Source: Paenibacillus sp. FSL H8-0537
Lineage (GTDB): Bacteria > Bacillota > Bacilli > Paenibacillales > Paenibacillaceae
Reading direction: 5' to 3'
Assembly: GCF_038051995.1 (NCBI RefSeq)
Contig: NZ_CP150290.1
Coordinates: forward strand, 1,661,501 to 1,725,500
Length of the DNA stretch: 64,000 nucleotides
A program made the translations under genes and the position numbers. Positions 16,287-24,952 of the stretch are shown here, in pieces (the first letter of the stretch is position 1; each line of letters opens with the position of its first letter). A model generated the notes under the pieces. That model was given only the letters and a program-made list of their open reading frames with translations, was not told the origin of the DNA and made no database searches.

Positions 16287-18563
16287 TCAGCCATGCTGGG
16301 CGAGTCTTGATTTGCGATAGTCGGCGGGGGTGACGCCGAAGCTCTTCTTGAACATGCGATGGAAATAGGAGCTGCTCGTATAGCCGCTTTTGTCTGCAAT
16401 ATCGACGACGGACCAATCGGTATTTTCCAAATAATCCTTGGCATGCTCGAGCCGCACCTGATTAATGACGTCAACGACAGCAGTCAGCGTCTGCTGCTTG
16501 TAAACCCGGCTAATATAGATGGAAGACATATCCAGTTCCTCGGCGATCCAATTCAAGCATAGATTGGAGCTCGCGAAGTCGCGCTCAATCAGCTCATTGA
16601 TTTTACGAATGAGATCGCTTTGCTTGAGCGTGCGCTTCTCCATCAACCTTGCTTGAATATCATCAAATAAAGTGAAAAATAAGGCGTTCATTTCCTCCAC
16701 CGTCTCGAATTTATCGAGGGAAGGCATATTCGTATTCAGCCCGGTTTCGACCTCGAGGCTGTTATTTTTATGAATCGTGTACAAAATCGTATTGACCGTC
16801 ATCGTTAAATGCGAGATGGCGAGCTGCACGACGTGAATCGGATATTCAGCCGTTTCCTCTACAATAGAGGCGAAAATCTGCTTCGCATCGACATTTTTGG
16901 AAGCCATCAATGCATCGGTCAGCTTCTTCTCCTTATCGACGGGGAATTTATATTCCTTCGCTTTGAGCTCCATAATATTTTGCGAATAGATCAAGCAGCC
17001 CTGCCCATAAAATAAGCGGTGAAGCGAAGCCTCCTTCACCTGTTTATAGAGAGAGGCAAGCTGCTGAGGCTGTTGCGCCTCCGGGCTGTATGTCATAGAA
17101 ATGCCAATACGCAAATATTCCAAGCTGGATTGCTGAATTTGCAGCAGCATCGTCCGCAGCAGCTCATCATCCGGCTGTTCCGTCGATTCGAGGCGGCCCA
17201 GCATCAGCACAACGCTGTCTTCGTTCATATCCACTGTTTCGACGCGGTAATGCTTCAGCCCAATTTCCCAGCTAATGTTCATAATCGCGAATTTATAAGC
17301 GAGCAAATCATTGCCTCGCGTTTCCCTGAGCGCTTCCAAATCATCAATTTTAATTAATACAACGCGGTAATGGTTCGTAAAATCAAACGTAATGCCGCTT
17401 TGCTCCAGCTTGTCGAGCTGGGTCTTGGTCTGCAATTGCTGCGCGCCTTCCAGCAGGTTGCGTAAAATATTTTGTCTAACCGTATAGGAGCTGTTGCGCC
17501 GTTCGGTCTCGAGCATATTCATTTTGTCCATAATATGATGAATCGGACGGTAGAGCAAACGTGACAGCAACCAGGAAATAAGCAGGCCGATGGCGAGAAT
17601 GGCGGCCGCAATGGCAAGCGTCGTATTGCGAATGGCACTTACTTTTCCGGTGATTTCGCCATAAGGCGTGACACGAACATATTGCCATTCGAGCGCATCC
17701 GAGGATGTATAGGAAATGAGCGATTTTTGGCCGTCAAATCGCGCCACAACATAGCCCGGCTGCTGCTGTCCGTAAATTTGTGATGAAAGCATGTCATTAT
17801 CCTGCTCGCTCAGCGATTTAGGGGCAAGCGTATCACGCGAAAGCATGCGCTGGCGATCATCGATAATAAAGGATTTACCGAGTGACTCGCTTGCCACGGT
17901 TCCAATATCTTTATTGATCCACGACGATGAAATATTGACGATGACCGCCGAGTTTATCGTTTGGCTTTTGCCGACCGCATCGTAGCCTAAATAAGTGTAT
18001 ACATGATGCACGGGAGAAGGCTGGCCAGGCAATAATGGGCTGTTTGTATCCTCCGGAATATAGGAACGGGGAATAGGAGTAAACGGCTTATACGTCTGGT
18101 AATCGTCTAACGTCTGCAAAATGCCTTTATCGGAAATTTCCTCCATGGTAAAAATCCCGCTTTGCCCGGAACGATTGGCAATGTAAAATTGATTGCTGGC
18201 TGAATTGTATACATAAATCGACTCAATAAACGGCATGGAGCTCAAGTAGTTGGTCAAATCATTCATGGCTGCCGTCACATCATAAATATTAGGCTTCGTA
18301 TAAAAAAGCAGCTTGGAAATCGTAAACGTCCGATACAGCTGGAAGGTGAGCGACTGGGCGCTCTCCGTCATGCTGTTCACTTCCTGGCTGGTCTGGGTCA
18401 GGCTGCTGACATCAGATAAATAGGCTTGCTTCAGGTCCAGCCGTGTATAAGCAAGATAATAGAAGAAGGACGAGATAAGCAGCGTCAATACGATACATAA
18501 TGTAATGCTGAGCAGAAACCTGCTGTAGAGCTTCCCGTTATTTTTCCATGCGGTGACTTTCAT
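16287..18563 (-). CDS. Membrane-anchored AraC-family regulator with extracellular sensor
   Basis: A 758-residue one-component regulator. A first membrane helix lies at about residues 16-37, a large extracellular sensor region follows to about 310, and a second helix (LAIAAAILAIGLLISWLLSRLLY) at about 314-336 leads to a cytoplasmic segment. The AraC DNA-binding domain is at the C-terminus (IAEELDMSSIYISRVYKQQ, and SGYTSSSYFHRMFKKSFGVTPADYRK). This layout is common in Paenibacillus next to sugar importers. It is divergent from a decayed beta-galactosidase gene and the importer at 20.4-24.7 kb, its likely targets. AGAGGGGGG precedes the ATG. A palindrome resembling a carbon catabolite site lies just upstream. 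Confidence 0.92.
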   Translation of the reverse strand: MKVTAWKNNGKLYSRFLLSITLCIVLTLLISSFFYYLAYTRLDLKQAYLSDVSSLTQTSQEVNSMTESAQSLTFQLYRTFTISKLLFYTKPNIYDVTAAMNDLTNYLSSMPFIESIYVYNSASNQFYIANRSGQSGIFTMEEISDKGILQTLDDYQTYKPFTPIPRSYIPEDTNSPLLPGQPSPVHHVYTYLGYDAVGKSQTINSAVIVNISSSWINKDIGTVASESLGKSFIIDDRQRMLSRDTLAPKSLSEQDNDMLSSQIYGQQQPGYVVARFDGQKSLISYTSSDALEWQYVRVTPYGEITGKVSAIRNTTLAIAAAILAIGLLISWLLSRLLYRPIHHIMDKMNMLETERRNSSYTVRQNILRNLLEGAQQLQTKTQLDKLEQSGITFDFTNHYRVVLIKIDDLEALRETRGNDLLAYKFAIMNISWEIGLKHYRVETVDMNEDSVVLMLGRLESTEQPDDELLRTMLLQIQQSSLEYLRIGISMTYSPEAQQPQQLASLYKQVKEASLHRLFYGQGCLIYSQNIMELKAKEYKFPVDKEKKLTDALMASKNVDAKQIFASIVEETAEYPIHVVQLAISHLTMTVNTILYTIHKNNSLEVETGLNTNMPSLDKFETVEEMNALFFTLFDDIQARLMEKRTLKQSDLIRKINELIERDFASSNLCLNWIAEELDMSSIYISRVYKQQTLTAVVDVINQVRLEHAKDYLENTDWSVVDIADKSGYTSSSYFHRMFKKSFGVTPADYRKSRLAQHG

Positions 18564-18583
18564 AGCTGTCCCCCCTCTTTTTA

Positions 18584-18595
18584 GTAAGCGCTTAC
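18584..18595. promoter_or_regulatory. Palindrome resembling a CcpA (cre) site
   Basis: GTAAGCGCTTAC is a perfect 12-base palindrome 21 bases upstream of the AraC-family gene. It agrees with the core of the cre consensus at most positions but deviates at the outer ones. A related half-match is at 24873-24884. Confidence 0.35.
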
Positions 18596-18946
18596 GTTTT
18601 TTTAGTTTCTAAGTGATTTGGCTAACGTTTGCTTGTATATGCGTATATGTCAGTTTGTTCACCTGAGCTCTGGCACATCTTATGTTCATATTATAAACTT
18701 CACTGTGCCAACCGTACAATGTTTTCTATGCATAAAATTGAACGCTCTTGCTTTGAACGCTATGAACAAACCGAACTAGAGTGAACTTTTTGGCAAAACC
18801 TATACGTTCAGATGATAAACCTATTGCTTTCCTTTAGAAATTTTCCTCGAATTCGCAGTGCAATATCGATAAGTCGAAGGGAAAGTGACAAAATGATTCA
18901 TTCCAAGATTCCAAAATATGGTATGTCAGTGACTATAATCCTGATC

Positions 18947-20101
18947 TTGCGGGGCCTGAAGCAGGGCAAGCCGTTCATGCTGATGGAGCAGACGCCAAGC
19001 CAGCAAAACTGGCAGCCCTACAACAGCCTCAAGCGTCCGGGCGTCATGCGGCTGTGGAGCTATCAGGCGGTGGCGCATGGAGCCGACACGGTGATGTTCT
19101 TCCAGCTGCGCCGCTCGATCGGCGCTTGCGAGAAATATCATGGCGCGCTAAACGAGCATGTCGGACATGAGCATACGCGCGTATTCCGTGAATGCGCGCA
19201 GCTTGGGCGCGAGCTTGAGGCGCTGGGCGACAAGCTGCTGGATGCCACGGTACATGCGGAAGCCGCGCTGCTGTTTGATATCGACTACTGGAATGCGGTT
19301 GAGATCACGAGCGGTCCAAGCGTGGACTTGAACTATTTGGATCAGGCGCAGCGCTATTATAAAGCTTTTTATGACCAAAACATTCAAATGGACGTCATCA
19401 GCCCGCTCAGCGACTTCTCCAAGTACAAGATCGTAGTCGCTCCCGTCATGTATATGCTTAAGCCAGGCGTAGCCGAGCGCATCGAAGCGTTCGTGCAGGC
19501 CGGCGGCACGTTTATAACGACGTTTTTCAGCGGTATCGTCAATGAAAATGATCTGGTCACGCTGGGCGGCTATCCAGGCGCCTTAAGAAAGCTGCTTGGC
19601 GTCTGGGTCGAGGAAATCGACAGCTTGACGCCAGATATGCGCAATACCGTCGAAGTGGGCGAGCGTTTTGGACATATCGCAGGGGGCTCCTATGAGTGTG
19701 AGCTGCTATGCGATTTGCTTCATTTAGAAGGTGCCGAGGCGATAGGTAGCTATGGCTCTGATTTTTATGCGGGGATGCCAGCGCTAACCGTCAATCGCTA
19801 TGGGAAAGGCGAAGCCTATTATGTGGCGACGGTTCCTGAGCAGAAGCTGCTCAGCGGGCTGGTGCAGACGCTATGCGAGAAGCTGGGCATCGAAGCGCCG
19901 CTTCGCGCAGCCTCTGGAGTCGAGCTTGCGCAGCGTCATAAAGGGGAAGAAGCATACACCTTCGTGCTGAATCATAATCCTTTTGAATCCAAGCTTGAGC
20001 TGGGAGAAGTGGGATACACCGATTTGCTGACCAGTGAGCGCTTATCCGGAGCAGTAACGATCGAACCGTATGGCGTCATGATTCTTCAAATCTCGACATA
20101 G
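18947..20101 (+). pseudogene. Truncated GH42 beta-galactosidase
   Basis: From about 18947 the reading frame encodes the second half of a family 42 beta-galactosidase. It includes the segment with the nucleophile Glu (FMLMEQTPSQQNWQPYN), WSYQAVAHGADTVMFFQLRRS, and the trimerisation and C-terminal domains. The intact family has about 680 residues; roughly the first 300, including the acid/base Glu of the TIM barrel, are missing. The open frame runs back to 18812 but the encoded start is unlike the family and has no ribosome site. The break may be a deletion or replacement. The remnant points to an earlier galactoside-utilisation role of this locus. Confidence 0.82.
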
Positions 20102-20119
20102 GCAAGGTTATTATAAAAG

Positions 20120-20160
20120 AGCCGTTTTCCTGTTCACACCGGGAAAAGCGGCTTTTTCTC
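20120..20160 (+). terminator. Terminator after the GH42 remnant
   Basis: AGCCGTTTTCC pairs with GGGAAAAGCGGCT around a short loop, followed by TTTTT. Confidence 0.75.
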
Positions 20161-20197
20161 TATGTTTTTTTCACTTTGCAGCGTTAGTAGACAGCCT

Positions 20198-20261
20198 GTG
20201 AAAAGCTGAAAAATGCATAGAGGTGCAATTCGTTCACCTGTGTTTTCGCAGCTTTTTTCAC
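20198..20261. repeat. Imperfect inverted repeat upstream of the ABC importer
   Basis: GTGAAAAGCTG at 20198-20208 is mirrored by CAGCTTTTTTCAC at 20249-20261 with two extra T bases, and an inner GGTG/CACC pair adds to the stem. It lies in the 350-base gap between the GH42 remnant and the permease gene, which otherwise holds no gene. It could be a second terminator, an operator or a transcript leader structure. Confidence 0.5.
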
Positions 20262-20448
20262 TAATTGCCGGATGTTGCTCTAGATGAGCGTTTCGAGCCT
20301 GCTATACACTTAGGGCACAACGAACGACGCAGCATAAGCAGTTGCCAAGAAGTTAAGCAAGTGAGGATAAGGGCAATTGCAGCTAGCGCCGTACAAATGA
20401 AAACAAGAAAAAGCAAAGCTGAAAGCTGAAAGGGGAGACATAGCCTGC

Positions 20449-21372
20449 ATGAATACCAGAAGAGGTTTTTTTCACGAGCTGATCACCAACCGCATTTTAT
20501 TTCTCATGCTGCTGCCGACGATTTTATTTTTCATCATCAATTCATACTTACCGATGGTTGGCATCTATTACGCTTTCACGAGGTTCGATTATAATACGAG
20601 CTTATTCAATAGTGAATTCGTTGGGCTGGAGAACTTCAAGTTTTTATGGCAATCAGGCATTTTAACTAAACTGACCTTAAATACGATTGGCTACAATATA
20701 GCCTTCATCGGGCTTGGCAATGTGCTTGCCATCGCGCTGGCTATTCTGCTAAGCGAGCTAAAAACAAAATGGTTCAAGAAGCTGACCCAGTCGGTTATGT
20801 TTTTGCCTTATTTCGTATCGTTCGTTATCCTGAGCGTTATCGTGTACAATTTGTTCAACTATGAAAGCGGATTCTTGAACACGCTGCTCAAGCAGCTCAG
20901 CATCGAGCCGGTTGATGTGTACAATACACCTTGGGTGTGGGTGCCGCTCATTATTTTGTTCTATCTATGGAAAAACCTCGGTTACAGCATGGTTATCTAT
21001 CTAGCTGCTATTACAGGCATCAGCGATGAATATTATGAAGCGGCCAAAATTGACGGCGCGAACATTTTTCAACGGATCTGGTACATTACGGTTCCCATGC
21101 TGAAAACGACATTCGTCGTCCTGCTGCTGTTCGCTCTCGGCAGCATTATGAAAGGACAGTTCGACTTGTTCTATCAATTAATTGGCAACAACGGCGTGCT
21201 GTATGATGCGACGGATATTCTCGATACTTATGTGTACCGCTCGCTGAAAGTTACGTTTGATATTGGGATGTCGACTGCTGCGGGTCTTTACCAATCGTTG
21301 TTCGGCTTCATTCTGATTATGACGGTCAACTATATTATTCGAAAAATAAACGACGAATACGCATTGTTCTAG
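20449..21372 (+). CDS. Sugar ABC transporter permease (LplB-like)
   Basis: A 307-residue inner permease of the CUT1 family with about six membrane helices. The ATPase-docking EAA loop is seen as EYYEAAKIDGANIFQRIWYITVP near residue 195. Members of this LplB/YtcP pair import oligosaccharides together with a lipoprotein and a shared MsmX-type ATPase; no ATPase gene is present here. AAGGGGAGA precedes the ATG. Unusually, its partner permease gene begins only 731 bases downstream, the gap being filled with structured repeats. Transcription probably continues, because the partner and the binding protein have no other obvious promoter. Confidence 0.92.
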   Translation: MNTRRGFFHELITNRILFLMLLPTILFFIINSYLPMVGIYYAFTRFDYNTSLFNSEFVGLENFKFLWQSGILTKLTLNTIGYNIAFIGLGNVLAIALAILLSELKTKWFKKLTQSVMFLPYFVSFVILSVIVYNLFNYESGFLNTLLKQLSIEPVDVYNTPWVWVPLIILFYLWKNLGYSMVIYLAAITGISDEYYEAAKIDGANIFQRIWYITVPMLKTTFVVLLLFALGSIMKGQFDLFYQLIGNNGVLYDATDILDTYVYRSLKVTFDIGMSTAAGLYQSLFGFILIMTVNYIIRKINDEYALF

Positions 21373-21403
21373 GTGGGTGATGAAAAAGAGGCTGTGTTGC
21401 ATG

Positions 21404-21514
21404 AAAAGGTTGGTTTCCGATCGCCATTACCCTTGAATTTCCTCGAATCCCCTTCCATAAAGGGGGAAATTCAAGGGTAAAAGCGAACGCTACGCTTCTC
21501 CAACTCAACCTTTT
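21404..21514 (-). repeat. Structured dispersed repeat, copy A (inverted)
   Basis: This is one of three copies of a roughly 110-base element, read here on the minus strand. It starts AAAAGGTTGAGTTGGAGAAG and ends GGCGATCGGAAACCAACCTTTT. The ends pair with each other, and an internal 14-pair perfect stem (ACCCTTGAATTTCC with GGAAATTCAAGGGT) encloses a second small hairpin. Weaker inverted similarity extends 30 bases further on both sides. No open frame is conserved between copies, so it appears to be a non-coding structured element. Confidence 0.8.
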
Positions 21515-21559
21515 CATTCCACTTCGCCTTTTTCATCTCCCTCCTAGGGGGAGGGAAAA

Positions 21560-21770
21560 GCAGCTTAGCCGCTTTTGCGCTTGCGCCGTAACTTTAAGTT
21601 CAAAACCAAGAACCAAAACCAAGAACCAAAACCAAGAACCAAAACCTTAGCGCTTGCGCCTTATCTTTAAGAGCCAAGAGTAAGAGCAGTAACAAATCTT
21701 TTACCGTATTCGCGTTTGCGTTATATGTTCGAGAGCCAGAGCAAGTGCGCTTGTTTTACGCTTAAGCGAG
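21560..21770 (+). repeat. Degenerate and 13-base tandem repeats
   Basis: CCAAAACCAAGAA is repeated about three and a half times at 21601-21648. Around it a degenerate unit beginning GCGCTTGCGCC recurs near 21578, 21651 and 21709, each followed by a related TTTAAG or TTCGAG segment and a CCAAGAG-like end. Together with copies A and B of the structured repeat this fills the gap between two cotranscribed permease genes. No gene is seen in it. Confidence 0.7.
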
Positions 21771-21916
21771 TGTATAAGCTTGGGAGCGAAGAGATCTTAA
21801 ACACAAAGATGTAGACAGTTATAAGAGTCAAATCAATTGGTTTCTGCTGTATGAATTCGATCTTTGTAGTTCGTGTTTTAGAAGGAGGGTGTTGGTGAAG
21901 GGGGCCTGAGCGGAGT

Positions 21917-22027
21917 AAAAGGTTTGAGCTGGAGAAGCGAATGCGTTCGCTTTTGTCCGTGGAAATTAACCGCTGGCGGTATAGTTGAAAATTTCCATGG
22001 GCAATGGCGATCGTAAGCCAAACTTTT
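21917..22027 (+). repeat. Structured dispersed repeat, copy B
   Basis: The direct-orientation partner of copy A, 400 bases away. It begins AAAAGGTTTGAGCTGGAGAAG and ends ATGGCGATCGTAAGCCAAAC. The internal stem (GTCCGTGGAAATT with AATTTCCATGGGC) pairs over 13 positions with two G-T pairs and encloses ACCG-CTGG-CGGT. The stem sequence differs wholly from those of copies A and C but has the same place and length. Flanking similarity extends to about 21891 and 22055. Confidence 0.8.
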
Positions 22028-22103
22028 TGCGCAGCGACGAACCTACCCTCACCAAGCGCACTTATTCTAATCACCGACACAAAGAGAACATGGAGGTTAC
22101 TTT

Positions 22104-22997
22104 ATGAAAATCAAAGACGACAGCTATATGCTGCTGTTCCGCATTATTGCTTTCACAGTTATTTTGCTCACGTCAATCGCTTGCCTGTTTCCGTTTCTGC
22201 TCATTGTCTCAGCTTCGTTCACTCAGAACGAATCGATTCTCCGCGACGGGTATCATTTAATCCCGCAGGTGTTTTCACTCGAAGGCTACAAAACGGTACT
22301 GCGATTCCCGCAGCAGGTCATCAATGCCTACACCGTAACGATCATTACGACAGTTGTCGGTACATTTCTCGGTCTGTTTTTCATTACGATGGCCGGTTAC
22401 GTTCTGCAGCGCAGAGATTTTAAATATCGGAATTTTTTCTCCTTCTTTATTTATTTCACGACGCTGTTCGGGGGCGGCCTTGTGCCGTGGTACATTATGC
22501 TGACGAAATATTTGCAGCTCACCGATACGTATGCGGTGCTCATTCTTCCAGGACTTATGACGCCGTTTCTCATTATATTGATGAAAAATTTCATCCGCTC
22601 CGCCGTTCCCGATGAGGTAACGGAATCGGCCAAAATCGATGGCGCGAATGATTTTACGATCTACGCTCGCATCGTGCTGCAATTATCGATGCCAGGCATC
22701 GCAACCGTCGGGCTGTTCCTGGCGCTGGCTTACTGGAATGACTGGTTTACATCCTCACTGTTCATTAATGACACGACGATGTACCAGCTTCAATATTATC
22801 TCTACAATATCATCAATGCGATGAGCTTCCTGTCACAGATGGGAGCAGGCACAGGCGTTTCGCTTGGTGGCGACATGCCGATGGAATCGACCAAGATGGC
22901 AATGGCGATTATTGTTACCGGCCCGATTTTGTTCCTCTACCCTTTCGTTCAGCGTTATTTTGTAAAAGGCTTGACGATTGGGGCTGTAAAAGGTTAG
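22104..22997 (+). CDS. Sugar ABC transporter permease (YtcP-like)
   Basis: A 297-residue CUT1 permease, partner of the one at 20449-21372. It has six predicted helices and the EAA loop EVTESAKIDGANDFTIYARIVLQL near residue 172. The C-terminal RYFVKGLTIGAVKG is the standard ending of this subfamily. TGGAGG precedes the ATG at a good distance. The solute-binding lipoprotein gene follows after 85 bases, so these genes form one importer whose ATPase must be supplied from elsewhere, as with MsmX. Confidence 0.93.
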   Translation: MKIKDDSYMLLFRIIAFTVILLTSIACLFPFLLIVSASFTQNESILRDGYHLIPQVFSLEGYKTVLRFPQQVINAYTVTIITTVVGTFLGLFFITMAGYVLQRRDFKYRNFFSFFIYFTTLFGGGLVPWYIMLTKYLQLTDTYAVLILPGLMTPFLIILMKNFIRSAVPDEVTESAKIDGANDFTIYARIVLQLSMPGIATVGLFLALAYWNDWFTSSLFINDTTMYQLQYYLYNIINAMSFLSQMGAGTGVSLGGDMPMESTKMAMAIIVTGPILFLYPFVQRYFVKGLTIGAVKG

Positions 22998-23082
22998 AAC
23001 TGTACCAGAGTGCATAGCGACAAGCTTGCTACTAGGGTCCAGCTAACATATATAGGTTCAACTTATAAAAGGGAGGATTCAC

Positions 23083-24678
23083 ATGATGAAGAAAAAGAGC
23101 AAAGGTTTAGTCATGCTTCTCACCGTAATGCTGCTTATGAGCATGATCGCAGCTTGCAGCGGCAATGGTGGCGGAAATACGGCAGCATCCAGTAGTCCAG
23201 CAGATAGCGCAGGAGCTACCGCATCTCCGGACAATGCGCAAGCAGGCGAGAAAACGGGTATCGATACTTCCAAAAAAGTAGAATTGCAATTTTATATGCT
23301 AGGCGATGCGCCGAAGGATTTGGCTGCGATTCAAGACAAAATCAACGAAATGGCGCTTCAGGATTTGAATGCAACCGTCAAATTCAACTACACGTCATGG
23401 ACCGATTGGGAGCAAAAATATAAATTGCTGCTTGGCTCCGGCCAACAGGTCGACCTGATCTTTACAGCAGAATGGACGCAATACCAGTCCTATGCGAAAA
23501 AAGGCGCTTTCCAGCCACTCGACAAGCTGCTTCCTGTAGCTGCGCCGAAGCTGAATGAATTTGTGCCAAAAGATATGTGGGATGCGGTTAAAATCGACAA
23601 TCAAATCTTTACCGTTCCGGCAACGTACAAAGAGTATGTAACGAATGGTTTCGTATGGCGGGAGGATCTTCGTAAAAAATACAACCTTCCTGAACCAAAA
23701 GACTTGAAAACGTATGAAGAGTATTTGGCTGGCATTAAAGCCAATGAGCCGAGCATGCGTCCAATCGCACTTGGCGCAGACGTTCGCGGCAGCCTTGTGA
23801 ACCAAATTCGTGATATCGAGCACAAAGCAATTGGCGCGCTGCCTTATGGTCTTGGCGTGAACTACTTTGAGCCAGGCAACATTTACACGTACTGGGGCTC
23901 GGATGAGCAAAAAGCGGATTTGGAGCTGATTCAACGCTGGCAGAAAAACGGCTACATCCCGAAAAACGTGCTCAACATCAACGACGTTATTCAGGAGCAG
24001 CTGACAAGCGGCAAAGCAGCAACGATTTTCGGGGACAACCCAACTCGTTTTAATGATTCGGTTATTAAAGTGCAAGCGGCTCACCCGGATTGGGAGCTGA
24101 AATACTACCCATTCCCGCTTACAACAGGCATTGCAACACCAGTACATGCCATTCATAACGGCTATGCGATTCCAACCAGCAGCAAAAACGCAGAGCGTGC
24201 ACTGGCATTCTATGAAAAAATGGTTACAGACAAACGCTACAACCTGTTGACTCAATACGGTGTTGAAGGCAAAAACTATGAAGTGAAAGATGGTTACTAC
24301 CAAATGATCGGCGATGCAAGCTCCAACGGCTTTGCTCGTGAAGGAATGAACGGCTGGGCTTGGAGAAATCCAGAATTCATGCTGTTTGACAAAAACTATG
24401 ACGGCGTAAAAGCGATCTTCGACGAGCTGGACAAAATCCAAGTTCCAGACAAATTTAACGGCTTTGCCGAAGATTACAGCACTTACCAAGCCGAGAGAGC
24501 AGCACTTGAGCAAGTGGAGAAGCAATATCTGTTCCCGCTGCAAGCTGGTCTCGTAGACAATATCGAGGAAGGCTTGAAAACATTCATGGACAAAGCGAAG
24601 CAAGCTGGACTTGAGAAAATTCAAGCTGATTACACGAAACAATGGCAAGCTTATGTAACAGAAAATAATATTAAATAA
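23083..24678 (+). CDS. Extracellular solute-binding lipoprotein of the sugar importer
   Basis: A 531-residue binding protein (family 1, LplA-like). A lipoprotein signal peptide ends in the lipobox MIAAC, with Cys about residue 25, followed by a flexible Gly/Ser/Ala stretch. The mature protein has the sizes and segments usual for oligosaccharide-binding partners of LplB/YtcP permeases (DLIFTAEWTQYQSYAKKGAF, FGDNPTRFNDSVIK). It should sit on the outer face of the membrane and deliver an oligosaccharide to the two upstream permeases. The exact sugar is unknown; the neighbouring GH42 remnant hints at galactosides. Two consecutive ATGs begin the frame after GGGAGGA. Confidence 0.93.
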   Translation: MMKKKSKGLVMLLTVMLLMSMIAACSGNGGGNTAASSSPADSAGATASPDNAQAGEKTGIDTSKKVELQFYMLGDAPKDLAAIQDKINEMALQDLNATVKFNYTSWTDWEQKYKLLLGSGQQVDLIFTAEWTQYQSYAKKGAFQPLDKLLPVAAPKLNEFVPKDMWDAVKIDNQIFTVPATYKEYVTNGFVWREDLRKKYNLPEPKDLKTYEEYLAGIKANEPSMRPIALGADVRGSLVNQIRDIEHKAIGALPYGLGVNYFEPGNIYTYWGSDEQKADLELIQRWQKNGYIPKNVLNINDVIQEQLTSGKAATIFGDNPTRFNDSVIKVQAAHPDWELKYYPFPLTTGIATPVHAIHNGYAIPTSSKNAERALAFYEKMVTDKRYNLLTQYGVEGKNYEVKDGYYQMIGDASSNGFAREGMNGWAWRNPEFMLFDKNYDGVKAIFDELDKIQVPDKFNGFAEDYSTYQAERAALEQVEKQYLFPLQAGLVDNIEEGLKTFMDKAKQAGLEKIQADYTKQWQAYVTENNIK

Positions 24679-24719
24679 ACGACAAACTCGTACCAGAGGC
24701 AGCTCTCGGTATAGGTGGA

Positions 24720-24763
24720 AAAGCGGCGGTGTGTCCCTGAGGGACATAACTGCCGCTTTTCTT
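24720..24763 (+). terminator. Terminator of the importer operon
   Basis: AAAGCGGCGGTGTGTCCC and GGGACATAACTGCCGCTTTT form a long imperfect stem around a TGA loop, ending in TTTTC. Confidence 0.8.
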
Positions 24764-24952
24764 ATGCAATAAGAGAGGAGATAAGATGCAGACGCTAGTC
24801 GATGCCGTGAGGTATATGAATCAAGTAGTACAATGACAGTTAAATGATTAACGGATATTCGACCTTTTGAATCAAGCGCTTACATAGCGGACTATGCTAC
24901 AATACATTTATAGTGATCCTTCTTATAAAAGGTTTAGAGAGGATGTTAATCA

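Noticed and set aside
23395..24747. 450-codon minus-strand open frame within the solute-binding protein gene
   Set aside because: It is a shadow of the lipoprotein gene: full of Phe, Cys and Val runs, without ribosome site or domain, and the plus strand encodes a clear family member.
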